In this document: one piece after another, positions 22,516-33,202 of the stretch
Numbering within the stretch: the stretch's first letter is position 1
Layout: the number at the start of each line of letters is the position of its first letter
DNA from: Paramacrobiotus metropolitanus
Lineage: Eukaryota > Tardigrada > Eutardigrada > Parachela > Macrobiotidae
Reading direction: 5' to 3'
Assembly: GCF_019649055.1 (NCBI RefSeq)
Contig: NW_026570223.1
Location: 3,100,001-3,164,000 of the forward strand
DNA: 64,000 bases
Position numbers and translations under genes: made by a program
The notes under the pieces: generated by a model
The model's input: the letters and a program-made list of their open reading frames with translations, nothing else
Databases searched by the model: none
What the model was told of the DNA's origin: nothing

Positions 22516-25500
22516 ATGCGTCGTACCACTTGTCAAGAAATCGACAATCTTGCTGAAAGAAAATCCGATGTTCTCCGGATGTTTTCCAAATGGGCTGTGC
22601 GCGAGCCACTCAGCGCGAAAACTCCCGATGGAGATAAAAGCAAGCTAGATTCCGAGTCTGATTTAGAGGGTTCGTGAGAGGGTTTGCGGTTCCTCGCGCA
22701 AATAACTAGCCTTATAGCGTACAATCGGTTGTTAACTGCAGCTTGCTGTCCGGTCATTCCTCCTCTGGAACATTTCCTCGATATGCCCACAGAGTCAATG
22801 AGGACTAGCTTGCTGTCAAAGTTCTTTTTGGTGGGTCCGAAAGTTGTAAACCTGGTTAGAGTTTAATTTTTCAGTTTTATAACTTTTATGGTAAGTACTT
22901 CTGTGTTTTTTGTGTCTGATACAAAAGGTTCAGGTAAATTGAAACCGTAAAAGTGACTCTAGTTTTTTATGCCTACTAGTTCGGGAGCTATGTACTTATA
23001 AGTTATAACTGCTTGTTACTGTTGCATTTTTTTTTGAAAACTCTACATGGCTGGCCTTGTTCGATTTTTTGGATATGTAATATCTGAGAAGACTTATCAC
23101 ACTTCCATGAAGTTGGCTCTTATTGGCTTTGGAAATTTACTTATGGGTGTTTTTAAGTGTTGAAAAATTATAGAATGGACCCTTGTGAGATCGTGATGCA
23201 GAATCGCAGATTGTCAAGAGTCACATGAATTTTAATCGCTGTAGACTTGTAGTGGTTACTGATTTGTGCGATGGTTTCGTAGGATATTCGGAAAGGCGAC
23301 ATAGTGTACGGATCTGTATCGACCAAGCTCGTCTCTGGTTTATCCCTGAAACTTCTGGCATGTGAATGGTCCCAAATGGCGCGCCCTGTTGCCGATCTGG
23401 GAATTAAGGGAGGTTAACCAGTCGGAATGGTCATGGGAACAGCAAAATACTGTCTTGTATCCTTATTGTCTCAACAGGCATTTTGTCCCTCTGTCTGTAT
23501 CCCTGCCTTGAATCCCCGCCAGGATCCCGTGGATACGTATGAAGCTAGAGATTACGTTCGCGCCGTTATCACTGACATAAATCCCGAGCACGAGAAAATT
23601 GTGGTGTCTGTATTGCCAGCTGATTTACCGAAATCTGAAAAAATGTGTTCACTCGGCCGTGTTTCTTTTGACGAGCTACCCAGATATTACAGGTAACAAT
23701 GTGACAGCTTTCGATATACATATTTGTAGCAGTATCCTTTTGCTTCCAGCAACTGATAACGCTATTTTTCCCGGTAACTTAAAATCTTAAAATTTTTTAA
23801 TTTGTATTGCGTTTTTTTTGTGGAATACTGCGTTTCCATTTTACTATTTCATCGATGCAGATCCACTTGAGCGGCTAACCCATTAAAATATTGTCTGGAT
23901 TGGTACCTGACATTTGTAGTTGTGTCAAAAAAAGGTATATCGTACCGAACATTTTCTGGTCTTGCAGACATTTGTTAGATAAACCACCATCGAGAAGAGA
24001 CGATGTTGCTTCCTACATTCGCAACCAACGAGAATTCGAAAACCCAGCCTTTCTTGAACTGATGCGGGGCCACCTGAATATCTCGGAGAGCGAATCAAGC
24101 AGTCGATGGTATTCCCTCGTCCCGGGTTACTGCGGCAAACATGTTCCCATTGAAGAAAAAGGAGAGCAGTTGACAAAAGTTCAGTCGCAGCGCTGGTCGA
24201 TGAAAAGGTAAGCAAAATAATACAGTCGAACATTTGTTTTTTGTTTTTACTTGTACCTCTGTTAATTTTTACAGCGTCGAGGAAGGTATTAAGTTTATGA
24301 AGGATGGTGATTTACCAAGATCTGCCGAGGCCTTAAGTAAAGCTGTGGACATGGATAAAAGCAATGTCGAAGCACTTGTGGCGAGAGGCGCATTGTAAGT
24401 GTGATCACTGCGATGATTTTTATTTTTCGGTCTACGAATTGATAAGTTTCCTAACTTTTAGGGTGTTTATTTGCAGACCAAAAAATTGTAGGGCCTAAAC
24501 ATGAGGGAAATAGTACTTGGAGTATCCTTATTTTATTTGATTTATTTTTTAGACACACAAAAAAGGAGGATTATCACAGAGCCATCAAAGATTTCGAAGA
24601 AGCACTTCGTTTAAAGCCATCACATCGGAATGCAAAGAAATACCTAGCCGACACATTTTTTGCTCTTGGAAAGAAGTACGACATTTCACTAAATTTCAGG
24701 GATGTCGATTTTGACCGTAGTGGATTTTTCATTCACTGATTATGATGCCGAGGAAATGTCTTTGAGGTTCGAGAAAGATGAACCGAAGCGAGCAGTTAAA
24801 TGCTACCGAGACGCTTTACGATGGGATCCCAGATTCGAAGAAGCACTGGAAGCGAAAGATGCTTTAATGCAGCGCGATCAGGTATGCATCCTTACTGTTT
24901 GCCGACTGCGAACGGCTCAGCTGTTCTCTTTTTACCGGAAAACCAAAGAAACCCACAGTCAAAGAAATTCCGTCTTACAATACCAGTTCGACCGCCGAAA
25001 AGCTTCGGAAACTGTTACACAGTGAATCCACCGAATCAACAAGGTCTGTAGCGGACGAGCTTGGGTTATAAAATGCATGGCTTATCATCCACAGTAGATA
25101 GCCAAATGTACTTACCAGAATTCCTTGCGAAATGAACATGTAACCTCTGAGTTAATTTGTTCCACATAATTATCAAAGAAATTACGCAATGGGACTGGAA
25201 ATTATCTTGACACATTTAACAGTGATAATATGATGACTTGAAAAACTGTTATCCGACAATTCCGCCTACATTTTATACTAAATTTTCATGTTTTTTCATT
25301 GGGATAAATGGATGATAAGTCATGCATCGGTGTTAAATGCCCTTTCAGAGCACTGTCACGCTGCTGGCCACATCGATTATTGCAGTACACGAGGCAAACG
25401 GAAGCGGTCACGTAGCAGTTCTTCCGTATCCGACCGGTCGCCGCGTGAAGGAAGTACCCGAGACCGATCGCGAGTATCCAATGGAGGAAGTCACAGCAGT

Positions 25501-25731
25501 TCCCGTGCGCGACCGGAAAGCCGTCAAGAGGGCTCGGAACGATCGCACAGTGGCGGCCGGGATCGAGAGCGGGTGTTCCTTGAACGGACAACGTCCACCA
25601 GTAGTAGAGAGCTTCCGGCCACCAAAGTGGATGTTTTGGATTTAGCGGCGCAGCTGGAGAAGTTTCGCGCGGAAAAGAAAGCCAAAGCTCTCGCCACCAA
25701 TAAAGATATCCAGAAACGGACATTTTTGTGA
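22516..25731 (+). CDS. TTC14: TTC14 homologue (S1 plus TPR repeats)
   Basis: Conserved nuclear protein of the TTC14 family, with one S1-like RNA-binding domain, TPR repeats and an RS-rich tail; its exact role is little known. Exons seen: 22516-22669, 22742-22830 (IPPLEHFLDMPTE), 23283-23412 and 23478-23693 (S1 region starting DIRKGDIVYGS, ending FDELPRYYR), about 23968-24208, 24275-24394 (TPR, NVEALVARGAL), 24554-24676 (TPR, SHRNAKKYLADTFFALGKK), about 24750-24881 (third TPR), a linker near 24960-25045 with TAEKLRKLL, and 25386-25731 (RS-rich, ending LAAQLEKFRAEKK). Order and motifs match vertebrate TTC14. The start is the first in-frame ATG after a stop at 22459. The junction 23412/23478 is one base out of phase as read, which could be an unusual splice or a sequence error. 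It converges with ATG10, 223 bp between stops. Confidence 0.88.
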
Positions 25732-25953
25732 TAATGTTGTGCGATCATTGTTTTTACCGCCTTTTATCGTAATTTGTAATTCTTGTTACTGACTTCAAAG
25801 AGCAGCAAATGTTTAATTACAGCATGAAAATAGTTTAAGTATGTAAAAAACAGATCACACCAAATCTGGTAGCGAACGTTCAACACATGGAAAGACATTC
25901 CAGAGCAGAAAGTTTGCACGCCATGCGCTCAAGCAGCGGGATAGACGTTTTGG

Positions 25954-27099
25954 TTAATTTGCAAAAGCCACCGGCAATTGCAGACCCACAGCAGGCCCAA
26001 CAGAACTTATCCATGAGATCAACCAATTTCTGCAAAATACCACATGTGACTAATAATATTACCATAAACTATGAAAAGCCGGCAGAAAGTTCAAAGCTGG
26101 CAAGTTGTCTAGGCATACTTCGAAAACGTTTTCATGTTTCCGATCAACTCCGCAGTCCGACACGGATGCAGCGCGAAGAAAGGCCGGTGAAGCACTGGGT
26201 GCTCGATTTGGGACAGTGTTTCCCAAAGGTAGGAATCCGATTCTGCAGGCACTAGATGTGCAGGTATGGACTTATGCAGGAGCGAAAGTGGTATTAATGA
26301 ACCATCTGCAAACAAAAGAAGAATCCAATGTTAATTTAATTTCCATGATCCCACGCAGCCGCACAGTGGAATACCGATTTCTCAAAGACACGAAGATAAT
26401 TTCGAAACGAGTAATTTTTAAGCTAAACGTATAAGTATTAGCTTTTTGACACCATAATGGATATCCAATTTTATCCGCCGCAAGCCCCTCACTTGTTTTG
26501 GTTACGAGGAACAACAGCTGAGGAACAGAAAAGGCTTCGTTGAAAATGACATGGTATGTAAATGTGGCCAATTCTCCGCCGGCAGTTGCTTCTTCGCACT
26601 GCAAAATGCCAGTACTAGTTTTCACGATACTCCTCAGTCCTCACATTAGCATCAGAAATCATCGACTACAGTCTACACATACATTTATGTATTTGTCTTC
26701 TTCAAGCTCGCTAAAACATATGCTCAGCTCGATGAGCAAAGGACGAAGTGCAGAGTGTTACTGCTAACTGCAAAAGTACAACTGTGCAAGCTTGAACTTA
26801 CTTACCACTTCTGACGCGCCAGAGTCTTCAGACAATCGTAAAACTTGACGCAATCCAAGGCAAAGGTGCTGCCTAGCATTCTTGAATAGCCATGAAGTTC
26901 CGCATTAGATTTAGGGATGTTTGTTAGCAGTTTTTTACAGTCTCAGTTTTTTACTACTTGCAAGTCAGCAAATAGGATGAAGTGGGAACTTATCATCGTG
27001 ACTTACTGTGGTATTCAATGCATGCCAGCCCGCGCCCAATGAATCGGAAACGCTTAACAAGGCCTCGGCGGCCCTCTCGTATTCTTCCGCCGACACCAT
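25954..27099 (-). CDS. ATG10: ATG10 homologue, E2-like autophagy enzyme
   Basis: ATG10 transfers ATG12 to ATG5, a conjugation step in autophagosome formation in the cytosol. Exon 1 (27099-27007) encodes MVSAEEYERAAEALLSVSDS, matching the N-terminal helix, and ends in phase 0. Middle exons lie between about 26900 and 26400 and include ELATFTYHVIF followed by VPQLLF, the core sheet. A later exon (about 26315-26115) contains EHPVLHRPFFALHPCRT, with the catalytic cysteine in the LHPC motif intact. The last exon ends ISWISSVGPAVGLQLPVAFA at 25954, like vertebrate ATG10. Exons between 26900 and 26600 are not fully resolved. The start codon faces PRPF4 across 557 bp, a likely shared promoter region. 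Confidence 0.85.
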
Positions 27100-27656
27100 T
27101 TTACACCCACTGACACATATGCGACAGAGCTATGTGTATAAATCATAAAGGCTTGTGAACGTCAAAAAATTTGGAGTCTTCGGGTTCGGAACTTGGAAAT
27201 TTTTTAGTGAACGGAACGTCGGAAGTGCAGCCTAGGAAAAAGGCTTCCATAAGCAACCAAAATTACGCAAAATGTCGACTCGGTAAGGTTGGCCAATAAC
27301 TTTGGGATTAATCGACCCGCCCCTCCAGAGGGCAGCTACGCAGTGTGGTGCGAAATGATAGCTAGCCGCTGCTAGCGCGTAGAAGCATCGGCATTAGAAC
27401 TGCTGATAAACAGAACCTTTCAGTTTCGTTTAGAATTTAGAAGTACGGTATTAGTAAAAATTTGACTAAATAAACTTAAATACAAAGTAATTTAGTACGT
27501 AATGACAAATTTTACAGTTTGTTTAGCATTGCCTGAAGGATTTTGTTAGAACCCAAGTCTTGACGTAGAGATTCCTTTTGTATAATAATACGCGTACAGA
27601 GTACTACTCGTACGATTTCTGCTGTCTGGTTGGGGACTATTTCTACACTCGCTACC
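27100..27656. promoter_or_regulatory. Divergent intergenic region between ATG10 and PRPF4
   Basis: The two ATG codons lie 557 bp apart in opposite directions, so promoters and 5' untranslated regions of both genes must fit here. No TATA box is obvious. TACTCGTA occurs at 27605, 45 bp before the PRPF4 start codon. That this acts as a bidirectional promoter is inferred. Confidence 0.4.
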
Positions 27657-30042
27657 ATGTCGGACGAAGAATTTGATGGTGATGATGAGATCGGAGATCT
27701 TGCGGCGAAACGTCAGAAGTTCATTCATTTCGGTAGTCTCGACCAGCAGAGCCTGCCACAGGAATCAGATTCCCGACAAACAGCCTCCGGTACGCCTGCA
27801 ACCGACGGTAAGAAAAAAACTGTCATACTGAAGAGTGCAGCGTACTGAAGGAATTTATGATTTATGTAAGCAAGCGGCCTCGTATACGCTTAAACTTCTT
27901 ACATCGATGATGGCAAACTCTTTTTACAGAGTACTTTGATTTGGAACAAGTGCCAGACACTGCCCGAGATGAGGCGCTGGCAGAGTTTGAAAGGCGAAAG
28001 CGCGCTCGCCAAATCAATGTCCCGACGGACGACATCGAGATCCAGATTCAGCTGCGTGCCATTGGCGAGCCCATTTGTCTGTTCGGAGAGGACAAACAGG
28101 ACAGGAGAGAGCGATTGCGGAAACTCTTATCGGTCATTGGGGACATTCAGCAGTTTCAGAAGCAGAAAGAAGAGGACAGAAAAAGAAAAGAACTCGACGT
28201 AAGCACTAAAAACATCGTTATTTGCCTGTTTGCGACAGTTTGTCATTAACAATTTACGGTTGGTTGTGGTTTACTGTAGTAAACAGTTGTTTTTCTGTGT
28301 TACAGACGACTACCTGGTACCATGAAGGCCCCGAAAGCCTACGTTTAGCTCGTTTATTCTTGGCACAGTATTCACTTCCGCGCTCGAAGTTGCGCCTGGA
28401 AAAACAACGAGATCTGGCCAAAATTCCCGCGTCACAACGGATGGCGGTAACCCAGGATGCGCATAAAAGGCTGCGGGAGTTCACAAATTATTGCAGTCAG
28501 ATTGGTGATAATCGTCCCCTGTCGTACTGTTCCTTCAGCCCAAACTCACAGTTGTTGGCTACATCTTCCTGGAGCGGATTGTCTAAAATTTGGACTATTC
28601 CGGAGTGTAAACCTGTGAGAATATGATTTTTACGGTGTTTTGTTTACATCTAGCATCGCTATATTATTACTTCATCAAATGTAGAAATACGTCTGTGCAA
28701 ATTTAGGCAGCGTTCGCTTGAACCGTGACGGGTGCGGAATTTCTAGATTTATTGTGATATTTGTACTTCTGATTTTAATCACATTATTTCTTATTTCTTT
28801 AGAAATTTTCGGTGTTTTTGTTCTTTTAATCCCGGTAGATTAGACGGTTTATGCATCTTTAGGTGAGGACGCTTCGGGGACACGCGATACAAGTCGGATG
28901 CATTGTTTTTCATCCTCAATCTACAATCGGTCAGGATGAAAAAGCTCTGAATCTGGCTTCGTGCGCCGCGGATGGTACCGTTAAACTGTGGAATCTTACG
29001 GATGATACTCCTATTGGGAGTTTAGACGGCCACCAGCCGCAGAGAGTATCGAGGGTGCAGTTTCATCCTAGTGGAAAATTTCTGGGCACTTGCTGCTTTG
29101 ATCAGTCATGGCGGCTGTTTGATATGGAAAGCAGTAAGGAATTGTTGCACCAGGAGGGTCACTCGAAGGAAGTGTACTGCATTGCTTTCCATCCGGACGG
29201 ATCACTGGCTTTGACCGGGTACAACTACAGTAACAGCTTTTAGTTTTCTATTGCATTGCAGTGACGATTGCATATAGTGTTCGTAATGGGTGGCCGGAAA
29301 ATCGCTTGATTGTTGTAACAATCATAAAAGTTAAACAGATCGTTTTTTGTATTAAATATGACAGTGTTTCTCGAAGTTTGAATTTTAAAATTTTGCACCG
29401 AGCTAGTTGTAAGGCTTACAGTTAGGTACAGTACACACACGTATACTGCCGTCTGCAGGAATATTTATTGCATTCTCTCATTACTTCACATGAGTAATTA
29501 AGCAGTAATTATTCGACATAGATTAATTTATAAGCTTGACTCTACGAATCTTGTCTAATCTAGGAAGTAAGAACAGCTGCGTCAGCATTTGTCAGTCTGA
29601 ATAAAATTCGTTTATTTGTAGAGGATTGGATTCGTATGGACGAGTATGGGACATCCGCACCGGACGTTGTATTATGTTTTTGGAAGGACACTTGAAAAGT
29701 ATCCTGTCTGTGGATTTTGCTTCTAACGGTTACCATATGGCCACCGCCTCTGAGGACAATTCCTGCAAAATCTGGGATCTTCGTCAGCGAGCGATTATCT
29801 ATTCCATTCCGGCACATACGCAACTGGTGTCTTCGGTCCAGTTTGAACCGAACAACAGTATGCACTTAATTACGGCGTCTTATGACCGAACTGTCAAATT
29901 ATGGGCGCATCCCGGATGGACGCTATTGAAAACTTTATCGGGACACGAAAACAAAGTGATGCATACCACAATGTCGCCGGATCTAAAATATATCGCCAGT
30001 GCGTCCTATGATCGAACATTTAAGTTATGGGCTCCGGAATAA
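27657..30042 (+). CDS. PRPF4: PRPF4 homologue, U4/U6 snRNP WD40 protein
   Basis: PRPF4 (Prp4/60K) binds PRPF3 and the U4/U6 duplex in the tri-snRNP of the nuclear spliceosome. Five exons join in phase: 27657-27807, 27930-28198, 28306-28614, 28863-29218 and 29622-30042. Exon 2 has the PRP4 domain with [17 protein letters not shown]. Exon 3 has [10 protein letters not shown] and [17 protein letters not shown]. Exons 3-5 carry the seven WD40 repeats, for example [35 protein letters not shown] and [14 protein letters not shown] at the very end. Length and motif order match animal PRPF4 closely. The N-terminus is short and acidic ([11 protein letters not shown]). No oddity seen. Confidence 0.96.
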
Positions 30043-31678
30043 AATAATCCGTGATTTTATTCGACGTAATATGCAAATCGAAGGTAATTTCTAAAAAATA
30101 TCACATCCAGAAATTTGGACAGAAGAACTGGAAAAGGACTATTAAATATGATATCATTCCTGCGCATTATCCGTGAACTGGATGAGATCGATAATTAATT
30201 CCGTCTTGGGTTCCGCTGAAATTTCATTGCGCTCAGTCTTTCCGTCCCAATCCAGAAGTATCTTTCCCGACAGTCGACGATCGCCTGCGGTCTGTAGCAT
30301 CATTTCTTATGGCTTTGTTGGAACTTCTTTGACGCATAACATTGTTGAAAACGGTCAATCCAACGGCCAGTACGTTTCCACAAATAATTGGTCCCAACAT
30401 ATTACAGTAAGGATATCACTGTATTCGAAGTTGATGCAATAGTTTAAAAGTTTCGAAAGTGTGAAATTGATTGACTGAATTTGCTCGTTTGATGTTTCTT
30501 GGTTTTATACCGATGGAAATGACGGGATGTAATCGGAAAAAAACACAAGGCGTGACTTATTTATTTTGATTTGCGCAGTTGCCAGTGGCATTGACTTGCC
30601 GGTTAGTTCGTCGGAAGAATCATCATCCGGAAATAAGTCAAAAATATCTGCCGAAACTCCGACCGCAGTTCATTTTAAGACGTCAATTGTTTACGACAAA
30701 AAATTCCGAAGAGCGTTAAAGCAATACATTGCGCCTGCGGCAATATGTGTCACGATTCCATAAATAATCATCGCTTGCGGTTTGCCGGGTAGTACTGTAG
30801 TTCCGTAGTCATTAATGTGTTTTAACATCAATGAATCTGGATATGGTGCTTGATGAATGACTAATAAACAAGTATTATACAATCTAAAACATCAAATGAA
30901 CACAACGCGCTCGGACGATTGCGTTTTAAGTTTCAACCATTCATAGGTGCATTTGCAACAGTGCTTTGTTTTCGAGCAAATCCGCTTGGCACACCCTGCC
31001 ACACCGCTCATTTTACTGTTTTTGCTCTCATAAAATTAAGTCCACGCAGTATTTGAAATCTTGTTCGAATTTTTGAGTTATACGGGCTAGATTTCATATA
31101 AATCAGCATGTCCGACCATGCAGGATTTATATTATGTTGATGTACTTTCGAAGTACAGTATGTACTGTACCTCGCAATCACTGCATAATTTTACACCAAA
31201 ACGAACAGTGACAGCCGGAGAGGCATGGGAGAGCTGAACTTCTTATTACATTACAGAAAGTTACAAAACACTAGGTTTTTAGAAAGTATTTCAAACAACG
31301 AACTTTCTAGATTGCTTTGTGTATGAAGTGGTTGCTGTGTGAATTGGGACCAATCATTTCAGGCGTGAAATTTATCCAGAGTTGTCTACACACTACGCGT
31401 ACCAATAACCGTTACTCCACTCTAGGGTAGGAATACGGTATGCCTTTCAGTTTTTAATCAGTAGTCTTATGTTTTCCACCAATATTTTATATTGTATTTA
31501 AAAAAATTTAAAAAGTTACAATGCGCTGATTAGAGAAGTCACACGAGGAAGACCGCAGAAAGATTCCACATTCGGAAGTTTACGTTTCTTAATGCATTAA
31601 ATTCCCATCCTGTCAAGCTCAAAGAAACCGAAAAGGCAAGAACCTTCTGCATCATAAATGCAGGACATTCAAAAAATT
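30043..31678. other. Unresolved intergenic region, possible small gene at 30.1-30.9 kb
   Basis: Weak coding signals exist on both strands. On the plus strand, a frame from 30179 to about 30408 ends at a GTAAGG donor and an acceptor GCGCAG lies near 30580. On the minus strand, 30882-30700 encodes HINDYGTTVLPGKPQAM then IIYGIVTHIAAGAMYCF, a possible membrane segment, before a GTAAAC donor. Neither resembles a family I know. From 30.9 to 31.68 kb I see nothing. Confidence 0.25.
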
Positions 31679-32473
31679 TCATGAAGACAGCGCATCTAGA
31701 ACCTTGCTTGCCCTATCATAAACCGCCTGCCTTTTAACATGATCGGCGCCATAAGATTCTGTCGCTTCATGCTCATCCACAACAGCTTTGGCCTCTTCCG
31801 CTGTTTTATTCCGATTCCCGCCTTGCAGCGGAGCAATATACTCCAGAAAAATTGTGAAATCATCATCCGGCAACAGTTCAGAATTTTTCCAGTTTCTTAG
31901 TAGCCAAATCTGTCGGACTTTCTGAAATTTCCACGAGGACCGATCATTTTTCCAGCTCCGCAAATACTGTAGCGCAACATGCGCTTCAGCTGGAACAGCT
32001 GAGCTGTCGATGGCTTGCTTAGCTTTCAGCTTTTCTTCCTTAGTCTTTTTCGGTTTTTTTATCTTCTTCGTAGGCTCCGTAATATCGTGGCCAACTTCGA
32101 ATGCATCAACATCTTCTTCGGCATCACTTGCGACAGCGGTCGTGGAATTTTTCAAAATACTTTTCGGTAATTTACTCGATTCTTCAACAGCATCGTCACT
32201 CGAAGATTCCTTTTCTTCGTGATCTCTTGTTCGCTTCTTCTTAGATCGTTTCTGCGATAGATCGTCCGCTCTCAGTTGAGCTATGGCTGCCAGGTTAAAT
32301 TCTTCGGTTTTATCGTGGAACTCGCTTCGAGGAGCCTTCTCACACTCATTGTTACCGTCAACATTCAACCGGTCTTCCACGGCGGCGTCTTCCTCTGCGG
32401 CAATAAACGTTTCAGGTTCAAAATGATTCCGCTTTTGTCGCTTGGATTTCTTCTCCTGTGTCTGAATTTCCAT
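31679..32473 (-). CDS. WKF-domain protein, C7orf50 homologue
   Basis: Single-exon, 264 residues. The first 155 residues are highly charged, with many Lys/Glu/Ser runs such as KKKRTRDHEEKESSSDD and KKIKKPKKTKEEKLKAKQ, like a nucleolar protein. The C-terminal domain contains ALQYLRSWKNDRSSWKFQKV and then RQIWLLRNWKNSELLPDDDF, the WKF motif and the following RQ-WLL helix that define the C7orf50 family. Members are nucleolar and linked to ribosome biogenesis, but the molecular role is unclear. The start is the ATG at 32473. It is divergent from the SGSM3-type gene, 729 bp away. Confidence 0.85.
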   Translation of the reverse strand: MEIQTQEKKSKRQKRNHFEPETFIAAEEDAAVEDRLNVDGNNECEKAPRSEFHDKTEEFNLAAIAQLRADDLSQKRSKKKRTRDHEEKESSSDDAVEESSKLPKSILKNSTTAVASDAEEDVDAFEVGHDITEPTKKIKKPKKTKEEKLKAKQAIDSSAVPAEAHVALQYLRSWKNDRSSWKFQKVRQIWLLRNWKNSELLPDDDFTIFLEYIAPLQGGNRNKTAEEAKAVVDEHEATESYGADHVKRQAVYDRASKVLDALSS

Positions 32474-33202
32474 CACTCTTCATAGTCTTCCGCCAAGTAA
32501 CAAGCGACAGGAAACACCGTATAAAACTAATAAAAGAAACTAAAAATCGGATCTCACACAGACACACGTCTGGTACAGTAATTTCGCTGAAAACACAGAT
32601 GATAGATCCACTGCTTAATGAAAGGCTCTGTTAAAACGCCAAAAACGTTCTGTGCTTCATTTTTGACTCCAATAAAACAAAAAATGAAATCTGTCAGCTG
32701 TCTTCGAAACTTTTTATGAGTTTATCCAGACTCCGAACTTTAAAAATTAAAAAAATTAGCGCAACAGCACGTCGGTCCAGTGCGGCTTCATTCCGGATAG
32801 TGGGCTAATTTGCACTGTGCGCACACGCACGCTTTTGGGCTTATAGCAATGCACCGGAAGTGCCGTTTATTGGTTATTGATTGATTCCCAATTTCAAGGG
32901 AAGCAGTTTATCTCAAACATATCTCAAGCTGTCGCAGTTTGCTCCATTGTGTGTCACGATTGTTTTGTAGAAAGCTGGTTTGTTTTTAAAGTCGTTGAAA
33001 ACTCGTTACTTTTTACATTCAATAATTAGGCACATCTTGACCGATTGGCTGCTGAACACCTAACTGCAGTATCTTGCATCGATAGCCGCTGCCGTATGGT
33101 CGTCCAGTATTGAATTACGTATTAAGCTGATTGCAAGTTGCAGGCAGCGATTTCTCGTTCTATGATTCGGAACACGGAAGCACGGGTGAATTTTCTATCA
33201 TT
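32474..33202. promoter_or_regulatory. Divergent intergenic region, C7orf50-like gene and SGSM3-type gene
   Basis: 729 bp between two divergent start codons. AT-rich, no clear core promoter elements. It must hold both promoters and 5' untranslated regions; shared control is inferred only from spacing. Confidence 0.35.

Noticed and set aside
25288-25645. Alternative ORFs overlapping the TTC14 RS-rich exon
   Set aside because: The RS-rich frame ending at 25731 matches the TTC14 tail and joins in phase; the others are shadows.
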